Assembly: GCA_020137815.1 (NCBI GenBank)
Contig: CM035353.1
Span: 3,220,471 to 3,284,470, forward strand
DNA: 64,000 nucleotides
DNA from: Hormiphora californensis
Taxonomy: Eukaryota; Ctenophora; Tentaculata; Cydippida; Pleurobrachiidae
Direction of reading: 5' to 3'
The first letter of the stretch is position 1; every line of letters starts with the position of its first letter. The notes below the pieces were generated by a model. The model was not told the origin of the DNA and ran no database searches. It saw only the letters and a list, made by a program, of their open reading frames with translations. The translations under genes and the position numbers were made by a program. Shown piece by piece: positions 27,073 to 43,921 of the stretch.

Positions 27073-28151
27073 TCTTTCTTTGTCTCTCTCTGTCTCACCT
27101 CTCTCTCTGTGTCTCACCTCTCTCTCTCTGTGTCTCACCTCTCTCTCTCTATCTGTTTCTCTCAGGACCACTCACATATTGAGGACCTTGGATGTGGGTG
27201 TCCGACATGGGCCAGAGCGAGGTGGGGTGAGGACATCAGTGCCCCATGTGAGAGCCCTGAGATGGAGACATGCGGGGAAGGGATGGTGTGTCTTAGCGCT
27301 GCTCTGGACTACAACCTCAACTGGGCTGATGATGAACTAAATCCCGTGGTAAACCATTCAGATTTATATCAGAAACAAGTAAACAACCAATCAGAACTCG
27401 TTATTTAGGCCACGTGACTGGTTATTAGCCAATCAGGGACCAGTATTTCCTGATTCAGTCAGTTCCTGATTTATATCGCATTATATTGAAAGGGACACTT
27501 TTTTGACTATCTAACCTTAAATCATAATAAAGTATAATATATCAGAAAAGTCTTCTTCTCATTATTATTTATTTTCATCCCCCTTGTAGAACGTCGGACC
27601 GATAGTCGGGGAGTATCGTGGGTGCGTGCCAGCAGATCTCGCATGCTCGACCCTCAAAACCCAAATGGAGAACGACATGTCTTCACTTGACCAGTCTCCC
27701 TATGTTTCCATGACGACATGCAGGATGGAGACGTGCAGTGATGGAGACGGGTGCAATGCAGTTGAGTTTGAAGAGATAGAAGAGGCTGAGGCAGATAGTG
27801 GGGCCACCGTGGGGCGGACAGTGTGGCTCACTGTACTAGTGTTTGTAGTAAGTGTATAATCGGTAAAAAGAGAGACAAAAACGGACTATTTATCTAGATT
27901 TATTCGTGTCATTCTACCTGAAAATTATCTCCAGTTACAATATACTAACTATAATACTATCCAACTCATACATAACTGTTCCTAATAATAATATATGTGA
28001 ACCTTACAAAACATGATTGCTTACCGATTTCACCGTATTTCTCAAAGAGTGGTTGGAGTTCCTCAGAGGATGTTCGGTAGGAGATGTTGTCTACCTTGAG
28101 GGATACCATTTGGCTGGTATCCTTGGGAGGGCCCGTCCGATCTCGACTCAT
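21944..28151 (-). CDS. SRSF2: SRSF2 (SC35) homologue, five exons, long RS domain
   Basis: Exons 28151-28025, 23911-23812, 22972-22803, 22688-22541 and 22457-21944 keep frame and give 352 residues. The RRM covers about residues 15-95: [12 protein letters not shown] (RNP2), [37 protein letters not shown] (RNP1) and [18 protein letters not shown] glycine linker follows ([20 protein letters not shown]). The rest is a long RS domain with SKNRSRSKS repeats. The RRM is close to SRSF2 as known in animals, a nuclear factor that binds exonic enhancers and recruits the spliceosome. Human SRSF2 is 221 residues, so this RS tail is longer. Intron 1 is about 4.1 kb and holds a foldback element and a gene on the other strand; intron 2 is mostly a tandem repeat. 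Confidence 0.92.
22990..23760. repeat. 19-bp-type minisatellite in SRSF2 intron 2
   Basis: About 770 bp of GTGGTGTCACAATTGTGAA and shorter GTGGTGTCACAA units in mixed order. Because TTGTGA and TCACAA are complementary, each unit can form small hairpins. Confidence 0.95.
24080..26275. mobile_element. 2.2-kb foldback transposon in SRSF2 intron 1
   Basis: Terminal text CACTGCGCTGGCAAGCGCAA and its complement bound two arms of about 1.09 kb that mirror around GGTATAATGTTATTATACC near 25170. Each arm holds an inner stem (GGTTGCCCTATGATTTGAGC and its complement at 25003-25036 and 25105-25137). Each arm also has a cluster of five TGACGTCA sites (24810-24875 and 25470-25535) and a CG-alternating patch (24350-24366, 25978-26010). 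There is no transposase ORF. The arms differ by scattered bases and small indels, so the copy is not brand new. Confidence 0.92.
26808..27859 (+). CDS. Ly6/uPAR-fold (three-finger) surface protein, nested gene
   Basis: Exons 26808-26900, 27166-27348 and 27590-27859 join in phase 0 and give 181 residues. The N-terminus [17 protein letters not shown] is a signal peptide. The mature chain opens [10 protein letters not shown], the Cys-x-x-Cys start typical of Ly6/uPAR domains, and ends [10 protein letters not shown], the closing CN motif. Several more paired cysteines lie between ([36 protein letters not shown]). A hydrophobic C-terminal stretch ([13 protein letters not shown]) after a small-residue region fits a GPI-anchor signal. 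The protein should be secreted and membrane-anchored. The whole gene lies inside intron 1 of the SRSF2 homologue on the opposite strand. Intron 1 contains a CT tract and intron 2 a MITE. Confidence 0.85.
27008..27160. repeat. CT microsatellite
   Basis: CT repeats with TGTCTCACCTCT interruptions that run into the acceptor of exon 2 of the Ly6-like gene. Confidence 0.95.
27370..27468. mobile_element. hAT-like MITE, copy 4, left end deleted
   Basis: A perfect 8-bp duplication ATTTATAT flanks this copy. Ten bases of the left inverted repeat are missing (CAG is followed directly by AAACAAGTAAAC). It lies in intron 2 of the Ly6-like gene. Confidence 0.9.
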
Positions 28152-28502
28152 CTTACTACTGGGAATATGTTGTCATCACAACAACTGGGAGAGGGGGAGG
28201 CCGAGGGGGTGGGGGTACATGGCCCTGAGCTCATTCAGGGACAGACTATTACACGCTATTAGCAAAACGGCTTGTGACAAAACATGTAAAAAACAGAAAT
28301 TATCCCAATTATACACATATACGTAATAACTATGTACACATTATAATAGGTTGTCATACACTTTATACATTCTGATAGAGCTAACTACACGTATTAATTA
28401 TCAAAATAAACACTATCATAACAATCCTATCTGCTCAGAATTCATTGTATAGATTCAGTTAATTAACCATTGTCATCTGATCCAGTAGCTCTTGATTATT
28501 GT

Positions 28503-31500
28503 TCACCCGATGCTGTTAGAAAGGCTGTTTTCTTTGTCCTCCGAGGGCACCACTACACCGGGTTCAGAGCCCTTTTTACTTAGCTTTATCTGGTCCGGGG
28601 TTTTACACGTAACTTTCAACCCGCACACCTTGACATACCTGAAAGAGGGGATGTTGGAGAGAGGGGGGATGTTGGAGAGAGGGGGGATGTGTGAGAGAGG
28701 GGGAGATGTGTGAGAGAGGGGGAGATGTGTGAAAGAGGGAGACATGTGAGAGAGAGGGAGATGTGTGAGAGAGGGAGATGTGTGAGGGGGGATGTGGGAT
28801 AGAGGGAGATGTGTGAGAGGGGGAGATGTGTGAGAGAGGGGGAGATGTGTGAGAGAGAGGGAGATGTGGGAGAGAGGGGGAGATGTGAAAGAGGGAGAAA
28901 TGTGAGAGGGGGAGATGCGTGAGAGAGAGGGAGATGTGTGAAAGAGGGAGAAATGTGAGAGGGGGATATGTGGGAGAGAGAGGGGGACATGTGGGGTAGA
29001 GGGAGATGTGTGAGAGAGGGAGAAATGTGTGAGAGAGGGGGATGTGGGAATCCAAAGGAGGCCGTGAATGAATGATAGGTAAAGACTGGGATGGTAAGAA
29101 TTAAGGAACACTCACCTATCAACTTGTGCTATCACCGTTTCGTTATCCAACTTGCGTGCCAGTTTCAACGCTTCACCTAAATACAATTGCATTACAATTT
29201 GTATCTAGCTAATTCATTAAACACTACCGTTGTTTTTAATTTGTATAATTCATTAAACATGCTAGTCAACTAAACCGCTTTAAAATTTCATAGTGGCAGT
29301 ATTATTCATTTTCACCAAGAGCAAGTGTACTGAGCGACTACTTACGATAGTGTTTGCAGTGTAGTGCAGTGAGGATAAGTTTAAGGGTTAATTTGCCCAA
29401 CTTATCATAACCCTTCTCACTAAGACCGGCCTTCTTCACCGTTAGGATGACCTCAGCTCCAATGGCAAATACTGAATCATTAAATGGAAGCGTCACTAGA
29501 ATTCCAATTAGCTGTGAAGTCTTTTCTAGGATCTCTTCTTCTGATGTAAACCGATACAAACAGGTCCTGTGTGGGAAATCTAATCATGGATTGGCAGTCA
29601 AAGGAACTTATATTTCATGACTAGACTAACTCAGTTGAACTGAGTCAGTTCAACATTAGGGCCCAGCTGAGTCAGTTGATATTATCGAACATACCTTATA
29701 GCTCTAGAGAAATGTTTATACTGGTGCTGGTAGAGGTAGCTGCCCAAGAGTCGATCAAATAACGAGCCTTTCTCACTAACCATCGGCAGCTTAATCCTGA
29801 AAACTGGAATTTACCTTCCGATTCCAATTGAAATTTGGGAAATTTAATAAAATTTAAAGAGAGCTTGCTAGAACGTCGGCTAGTTTCACCAACCAACAAC
29901 CCACCGTGTGAAAATTAGGGGGCCTCTCTCCATAACGAGTAAAAGAAGTAGAGATTCAGTGCCCTCGCCCTCAGCACCACTTTCACTGGGAAAGCGACCG
30001 AAACTGAGAGTTGAGATACTCTTCAGTGAGTGGAATAGTCGGTTTAGATCTAGGAGGGATTCAGTTGGAAGTCCGCCAAGAGAAACAGATACTAGCTGCA
30101 AGCACTCGTCATACACCTGTATCATGGGAAATGGGTGGTTTATGAAATAATAAACTCTATTTAGAGAAACCACCCCTTTTCCATTTCTTTCCATTTCTTT
30201 ACTTTTACGTTACGATTGCGACAAGGAAGCAGTTTGTTATGTTCTAACCCTCCTTTACATTTGTAAAGTATGGGTAGCTCAAAATCACATAACAACCTGT
30301 ATGAATCCACTTTTTAATACAGCACAGAATATTGTATCTGTTGGATCCCAGTAGATCTGAGTCAAGGCGTGCCGGGGCATAGTGTCAGTTGAGAAATTGC
30401 GGTTCAGTTGATCACAGTGAAGAATCAACTTGCCACTTTCCAGCGCTAGCACCAACTTGTTTGCGACATTATTAAACCGGGCATAGAGCACTTCAGTTTT
30501 GACATTGGTTATTCTTCTCCGTACCACTTCGTTCAATCTTTTCTTACTCCCTGGATAAGAAAACTTACTTAAAATAACTCAAAAATATATTTCAATTGTT
30601 GATACAGTGCTAGGTGAATCAATCACAATGACAGTAACTAAAACACCCCTGCAACTACAGAAATCGTGTGTTATAACCAGGAACAGACCGAAACAAGTAA
30701 ACAACCAATTAGAACTCGTTATTTAGGTCACGTGACTGGTTATCAGCCAATCAGAGACCAGTATTTCCTGATTCGGTCGGTTCCTGGTTATAACACTAAT
30801 TTATACCTTTTCCAATGAGTTCATATTTGATTGTTATTGCATGTTGTGATGTGCTGTTTCCAGATGGTTTCAGTTGACATGTTACCACCATGTTTGGAGT
30901 ACGGGGAGAGAACGCCACAGCACACAACCTATAGGGGGTGTGCAGCTGACATAGCTCCTTCATCCCTGGACCAATGGGTGAGAGGAGCTTGATGTGACCC
31001 TCTGCAGGTCCACAGGAGCAACTGAAAATAATGGTGGTAAGTTGTGAGATTGTACAGTAAATGTAAACAAGAAGTTTTTCGTGCAAATGCAATGATCAGA
31101 ACATGAAACAAAATGTATGTGAATTTAAATTCGGAATATATAATAACTCACAGTGTTATTGTGCACATCTAGATGAGTCACGTAGCAAAACTCAGATTCT
31201 AACGGCAGTATCTTTGTTTGCAGGTTCTTTGTAAAGAGATCCGGGGAATGGGAGTTAGTTGCAAGACACACTTTCCGGAAGCAAAGAAGGACCATGAAGG
31301 AGGGCGTGACGAACCCTGAAAGAAGTAGATCTACACACCGTTAGAACACTTCACTACATTTTGCAGGGGGCGTTTTAATTGGGTTTCCCACTCATATTTT
31401 GTTCTCAATTAGTACCATCAAATGCAAGTTGACCGTATAGGATTTTAGCCAAACTTCGTACAATCGATACGTTCACTATTTTCACTCCCTCTATTTCCAC

Positions 31501-32104
31501 AAATATTATCGTTCCCTCATTTAAGACTAACTGAAAGGATGAGAGGTGAAATCACGCAGCACACAGTCCCCACACAGTTGTGGTGAGCCGTGAGATAGCG
31601 AACTCGTCCAACTTACCTGAACAACTGACTCTGATAAGGCAGTGACTTTGACAACAGTGTACTTTTCTAGTAGTCCTTCAACTTCATCAAAATCCGATTT
31701 AACTTTTCGATCCGCTAGATAATAGTCCAAACCAGCGCCTGCAGAAAATAACTTCTATTAGTCCTGCCGTGTGCTTGCAACTCTGTTGTTATTTGCTGTT
31801 GCGCTATTAATTAGAATAATAAACAAATCGAATGGGTATGACTTACTATTGTATCCTTCCGAGAGCTTCTGTACATGATGCTGAGGTTGATCAAGGTTTG
31901 AAGCAGCGCTGAAGTGGTGAATCAGATTCTTTTCAACGGCTGCAAAACAGATTTTGTATCAGATATCACATTCATAAAAGTTAAAACTAGATGAAACTTA
32001 CAAAATGATTGGGCGAGACGATTACTGCTGCAAACTAAGGTATCCAGAAGCATCCGACGTTTTATTTTACGTTGACAATCCACGTGGCTAAAGCTTTTTG
32101 CCAA
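28503..32104 (-). CDS. WDPCP: WDPCP / Fritz homologue, 12 exons
   Basis: Exons by descending position: 32104-32002, 31939-31847, 31738-31617, 31530-31416, 31315-31152, 31021-30807, 30550-30297, 30116-29905, 29796-29695, 29566-29346, 29176-29116, 28638-28503; about 599 residues (human about 746). The N-terminal half is a beta-propeller (FVTPSFMVLLCFRK, AEGHIKLLSPIG, NKLVLALESGKLILHCDQ, IYWDPTDTIFCAVLKSGFIQ). Then LLLLVMERGPLIFTRIKL and helical repeats (KLILTALHCKHYREALKLAR) match the order of features in animal Fritz/WDPCP as I know them. The known role is as a planar-polarity effector of the CPLANE complex, which helps recruit IFT-A to basal bodies and supports septins and cilia. All junction phases agree except exon 5 to 6, which is off by one step: an unusual splice or a local sequence error. 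Confidence 0.85.
28640..29060. repeat. AG-rich minisatellite in WDPCP intron 11
   Basis: Units of about 17-20 bp, GAGATGTGTGAGAGAGGGG and variants. Long shadow ORFs on the minus strand are rich in SHTSPSL and are not coding. Confidence 0.92.
30678..30786. mobile_element. hAT-like 109-bp MITE, copy 5
   Basis: Flanked by a perfect 8-bp duplication GTTATAAC, in WDPCP intron 6. Confidence 0.95.
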
Positions 32105-33395
32105 AAGGTGATGTGAATTTTCCGTTAAGTTTTTTTTACGGCCGCGACCTGAGCCTAATTTTTACTGCGCGGCACAAAATGCAGCGTCGTTTAATATAAA
32201 ACCGCGCGTCGCAGTAATTGGCTCTTCTCCCACCCCGTTTGGTTCCGTAAAGTTTTTTATTCGGGAAACGAAAAACGTTTCAGAAAATCCCAAAAATCCC
32301 CAAAAAACGCAGACTCGCTTTTTTTTCCCCTTCTCAACCGCTCTTTGATAATTGATTGTTAAAATAATCATGAAAATCTGCTGGGGCTTGCTGCCCTGTA
32401 CTGTTCGCAGGGATCTGCCCACTGCCCTTGCACCACCGCGCCTCTGTGCCCTGCTTGTGGGGCTTAACCTCTGACCGCAGTCGCCGCCCTGGCCCCAGAC
32501 GCAAAGTTTTTAACTGTTCTCCCTATTTTTCGTCTCCTGTGATATGTCCGCCGTCCGGTTTTTGATCAAATGAGTGACTTGGTAACAAGTGTTTTGGGGG
32601 GGGGGGGTTTAAAAGAAGGGCTTTAAAAGAAGTGTGACAAATAGCATCTGTTATTCTCCATATATAAATGACTAGCGCACCCATTGGGTGCGCCTCAAGT
32701 AAGGGCTTTCTAATAACCCACCCAGCTTCGCCGGTTGGTTTTTTTCGCCCCTTTCAACGTCAATAACACGGTTGCCATGGCAACTGAATTGGTAACTATG
32801 GGGACTGGCATGTCAAAAGTCATTCAAAAATATTAACAAACTTCCACTGGAAGTTCCAAAAGTGTGAATGACAGCTTTACAGCTTTGGTCACATAAAGTA
32901 TTTTACGAAGGAGCACTGTCGCGTAGATACCGCCTAACGAACGGCCATCACTTCGACGTCGTTCATCTCCAAATTATAATAGAGATTATATTACATATCG
33001 AGAGGTTTTGCTGGTGAGGTGGGGGGTTTTGCAGCGGGTGGTTAAAATTGAGTCTGTGTGGATAAAAGAGTTGTATCAGTGTCCAGTGAAAAAAGTAGCC
33101 TTTTGTGAATGATTTCTAAGTCACAGCTGCAGTCACAGGCCACAGCAGCTTGATTTTACACTTGTGCAAAACTTCGAACAACGAAAGTTATAAACTTGAA
33201 ACTACAGTTGATGACAGTGGTACAGGGTACTCCGTCATATTGGCCGCAACGCTTTCGACAACGCTCTATATGTACGTGCGGCCAATATAACGGAGCAACA
33301 CTTCGGTATATTTTGTCTTTTGGGTTGGAAACATGTATGTTTATTGTAGTTGTTCAATAACATTAAATAACAATTTTAGAAGGTTTGTAAATACT
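32105..33395. promoter_or_regulatory. Divergent intergenic region (inferred promoters)
   Basis: 1.29 kb separates the WDPCP start (minus) from the repeat-protein start (plus), so both promoters should lie here. I see no clear TATA box or initiator. CGACAACGCTCTATATGTAC near 33256-33275 lies between two GGCCAATATAACGG-like phrases (33238-33250 and 33281-33296). That the region is regulatory is inference from layout only. Confidence 0.4.
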
Positions 33396-39973
<6,578 letters not shown>

Positions 39974-40517
39974 GTAAGCGAACACTTGGAAATCTTCCAG
40001 CAACATTCGATACCTTTCACCATATGAATTTCTGCTGAAACTCTCAACCTCCCTCGGTGAGAGAACCTCTCTCTGACAGAGAGGTTGAGTTTCAGCGGAT
40101 GGAGTTTGCTTGGGTAATGTTGTTGCGCGCGGTGGACTCAGTGCTAGAAAAGCACACAAGTGTGTTACAAGGCGCGCCCCTTGATCGTGGGATAATCTCT
40201 AATATAACGGCCGGGTTTTTATTTTGGAAAGCTGGCTGATCCAACGACAACCTATGAAGTGATTGAATCACAGCATAGGTTGGCTAGTGAGCTAGATCTA
40301 GTTTGTTTGTGTGAGTGAATGTTTGTTGTATGGGTATGAATTATGATTATTGATTAATAATACTTGATACTGCCACTGCACTGGGATTTTTACCCTGAAT
40401 GTTGAGACTCGGGGAAAATAGAAAAAGAAAAGATACATGCGTCTTTTCGACCCCATTATGTATTTTTAATGTGAATAAATATTTAACGTTCGTCGAGGCT
40501 ATTTAATCATCATTATA

Positions 40518-41138
40518 TCATACTATTATTAAAGCAAATAGGGAAATGATGGGTGATGGTTTTTTTACCAAATATGGCACAAAATTCCTGGAAATGGCCT
40601 TTTGCACGTGTTGTCCCTAGAGGGACCCTGGCAACCTGCCAGCTTGAGCCTTAAACTGCACGTGCATCCTTGATTCATCTCTCTGCCGGTTGTGTGATTG
40701 ATCGTTTGCTCGATTTGATCTGTTCACCACGTTTCGTGAACATGACTACTCAACTTCAACACAATCGCCAGCGAGTTTGGAGGAGCCATATGTCCCAAAC
40801 TGGCGCTGACGCCTATAGACTACGTGATAGAATCCTACAAAAGAGGTGATTATTATTCAAAAAATGTTGTCAACACACGTAATAACAAAGTATCAATGGC
40901 ACTAATAAGAAATGGCAGTAATACGTGAAAGTACTTTGCAAATGTGCTCCTTCATAAAATACTTCAGGACCTGGCAAAAGAGGACCCGTGGTTTTTCTGT
41001 CGAAAGAATCGCTGTGGTTAATTTGCCTGATAAATTTACTGATTTAAAAAATTTCAAATGATACTACACTATTTGCTTAGTTTACTGTATGACCATTGGA
41101 CCATCCCGAATTCGCCCAAGGGGAGGCGGGCTTACTAG
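40518..41138 (+). mobile_element. Non-autonomous Helitron, copy 1
   Basis: Starts TCATACTATTATTAAAGC and ends GGCGGGCTTACTAG, with host A before and T after. These are the Helitron signature ends (5' TC, 3' CTRR, A|T target). A weak GC hairpin (CGCCC...GGCGGGC) precedes the 3' end. It is about 95% like copy 2. There is no Rep/helicase ORF. Confidence 0.85.
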
Positions 41139-41203
41139 TATTTATAATGACATCATCAACCCACCATTAAATGAGACTAATACGTTTCACGATATAATTC
41201 TCG

Positions 41204-41205
<2 letters not shown>

Positions 41206-41240
<35 letters not shown>

Positions 41241-41434
41241 ATTCTCTCCTATCCTTTTTTCCCCCAATCTCTCCCTTCGTATCTCTTGTCTCTCCTCTTT
41301 GTCCTCTCCTCCTCTCCCACTTCTTCTTTCTGGGAGCGGCATATTATGCGAATACTGATACCTCCGTATTGGATGCTGAAGTTTGTCTTCAAATTCTCTT
41401 TGGTAACATTTATCCAATCTCTTCCTCGTCTCTC

Positions 41435-41475
<41 letters not shown>
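41206..41475. repeat. CT microsatellites
   Basis: Two CT tracts (41206-41245 and 41438-41477) with CT-rich text between. Confidence 0.9.
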
Positions 41476-41481
<6 letters not shown>

Positions 41482-41567
41482 TTTCTGTCTTACGTCATGA
41501 TTTTTGTGTTAAATTACACACACACACAAATATCTTAGCTCATTTCTCCTTCCTTTACATCTTACAG

Positions 41568-41925
41568 TTGTGCAGAGAAATTATAGTCACAATCCCTTCT
41601 CAAACTATGTGTTCTACTGTAGCTGTTGTGCTGAGAAATTATAGTCACAATCCCTTCTCAAACTATATTTTCTACTGTAGCTGTTGTGCAGAGAAATTAT
41701 AGTCACAATCCCTTCTCAAACTATGTTTTCCTACTGTCATAGCTGTTGTGCAGAGAAATTATAGTCACAATCCCTTCTCAAACTATGTTTTCCTACTGTC
41801 ATAGCTGTTGTGCAGAGAAATTATAGTCACAATCCCTTCTCAAACTATGTTTTCCTACTGTCATAGCTGTTGTGCAGAGAAATTATAGTCACAATCCCTT
41901 CTCAAACTATTTTTTCTACTGTAAC
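41568..41925. repeat. ~60-bp tandem repeat, six units
   Basis: Each unit contains GTGCAGAGAAATTATAGTCA followed by CAATCCCTTCTCAAACTAT and CTACTGT. The first units are 56-60 bp and later ones 62 bp because of an inserted TCATAG. Confidence 0.95.
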
Positions 41926-41956
41926 GACGGACCTCCTAACATCTGTAAATCCCTGT

Positions 41957-43921
41957 TTAGTCCTAGGCATTTGGGTCAAATGCAGGAATTTTTAGGTAAC
42001 CATGCGAGACCTTCACTAAAAGTAGGCTATAGGTCCCTAGAATCACCAAAAAAAAGTTTACCACTTAAACTTCCCGAGAACATCTCTTAATTTGGCGTTA
42101 ATTGGGTCTAATTGGCTAATAATGAATTCAAAATTCAAAATCGTCGTAGAAGGTCGTAATTGGTCGCAATCGTTCAGAAATATTATTCTAATTATTTTTA
42201 AATCATGATAGTGACCCAATTATGTAAAATTGGTGCCTAATTTGGCGTTAATTGGGTCAAATTGGGTCTAAATTGGGCAAAAATTCAAAATCATTGTAGA
42301 CGGTCGTGGTTGGTCGCAATCGTTCAGAAATATTATTCTTATCACCTTTAAAACATATTAGTGACTTAGCTCTGCCAAATTGGTGTGTAATTGGTCCTAA
42401 GCCACATAACATGGTCGGTCATAGTATGAACTGTTTAAGCCATATAATAGCTGAAACACGGATCTATGCATACATCTAATTATCCAATTATCTAATTAAC
42501 CAAATGAGATAGGAACTTTTCATGGGTGTCTACCCCCACTAATGCGAGGACGCTACACATTTTGATATCCTGATTTTTATCTCTACTCCAATTCTAAAAT
42601 TGTTTACAATATTGGGCTCTGCATGAAGTTACAGGTGGCACACACTCCCGGAAATGACCATGTTGCCCCTCAACCCGCAAGTAACAAAGCTCAGAGGTGT
42701 TCCAGAAGACCCTTAGGGACACGTTGGTGAAGGAATTTCGGTGTTTCAAATTGTTTCCCCAGTCAGGGCGAAAATTGACGTTCTTGCTCTAACATATAAT
42801 AGCTTAACTTTTAGCCAATTAGGCCCAATTAGGACCAATTACACACCAATTTGGCAGAGCTGAGTCACTTATCATACTATTATTAAAGCAAATAGGGAAA
42901 TGATGGGTGATGGTTTTTTTACCAAATATGGCACAAAATTCCTGGAAATGGCCTTTTGCACGTGTTGTCCCTAGAGGGACCCTGGCAACCTGCCAGCTTG
43001 AGCCTTAAACTGCACGTGCATCCTTGATTCATCTCTCTGCCGGTTGTGTGATTGATCGTTTGCTCGATTTGATCTGTTCACCCCCTGTTCACCACGTTTC
43101 GTGAACATGACTACTCAACTTCAACACAATCGCCAGCGAGTTTGGAGGAGCCATATGTCCCAAACTGGCGCTGACGCCTATATAGACTACGTGATAGAAT
43201 CCTACAAAAGAGGTGATTATTATTCAAAAAATGTTGTCAACACACGTAATAACAAAGTATCAATGGCACTAATAAGAAATGACAGTAATAAGTGAAAGTA
43301 ATTTGCAAATGTGCTCCTTCATAAAATACTTCAGGACCTGGCAAAAGAGGACCCGTGGTTTTTCTGTCGAAAGAATCGCTGTGGTTAATTTACCTGATAA
43401 ATTTACTGATTTTGAAAATTTCAAATGATACTACACTATTTGCTTAGTTTACTGTATCACCATTGACCATCCCCGACATTCGCCCGTAGGGCGAGCGGGC
43501 TTACTAGTATGTTTTAAAGGTGATAAGAATAATATTTCTGAACGATTGCGACCAACCACGACCGTCTACAACGATTTTGAATTTTTGCCCAATTTAGACC
43601 CAATTTGACCCAATTAACGCCAAATTAGGCACCAATTTTACATAATTGGGTCACTATCATGATTTAAAAATAATTAGAATAATATTTCTGAACGATTGCG
43701 ACCAATTACGACCTTCTACGACGATTTTGAATTTTGAATTCATTATTAGCCAATTAGACCCAATTAACGCCAAATTAAGAGATGTTCTCGGGAAGTTTAA
43801 GTGGTAAACTTTTTTTTGGTGATTCTAGGGACCTATAGCCTACTTTTAGTGAAGGTCTCGCATGGTTACCTAAAAATTCCTGAAACGGGCACTTTCTTAC
43901 GCAAATGCCTAGGACTAGTTA
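41957..43921. mobile_element. Older foldback element hosting Helitron copy 2
   Basis: Arms 41957-42413 and 42826-43921 (minus the Helitron) are reverse complements, from AGTCCTAGGCATTTG at the left tip to CAAATGCCTAGGACT at the right. Each arm contains two diverged copies of a subunit with AATTTGGCGTTAATTGGGTC and GGTCGCAATCGTTCAGAAAT. Confidence 0.9.
42872..43507 (+). mobile_element. Non-autonomous Helitron, copy 2
   Basis: TCATACTATTATTAAAGC to CGGGCTTACTAG, inserted between A and T. A clean hairpin CGCCC-GTA-GGGCG sits just before the 3' end. A 64-codon ORF at 43101-43295 (start MNMTTQLQHNRQRVWRSHM) is broken in copy 1 by a 2-nt deletion, so it is probably not a functional gene. Confidence 0.93.

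Noticed and set aside
28503-29122. Long minus-strand ORFs rich in SHTSPSL repeats
   Set aside because: They are three frames of one AG-rich minisatellite in a WDPCP intron; only the last 136 nt are coding, in the WDPCP frame.
42352-42871. Foldback centre as a candidate transposase gene
   Set aside because: No ORF of useful length and no DDE-type motif.
43101-43295. 64-codon Helitron ORF as a captured host gene
   Set aside because: It is frame-broken in the other copy and has no recognisable domain.
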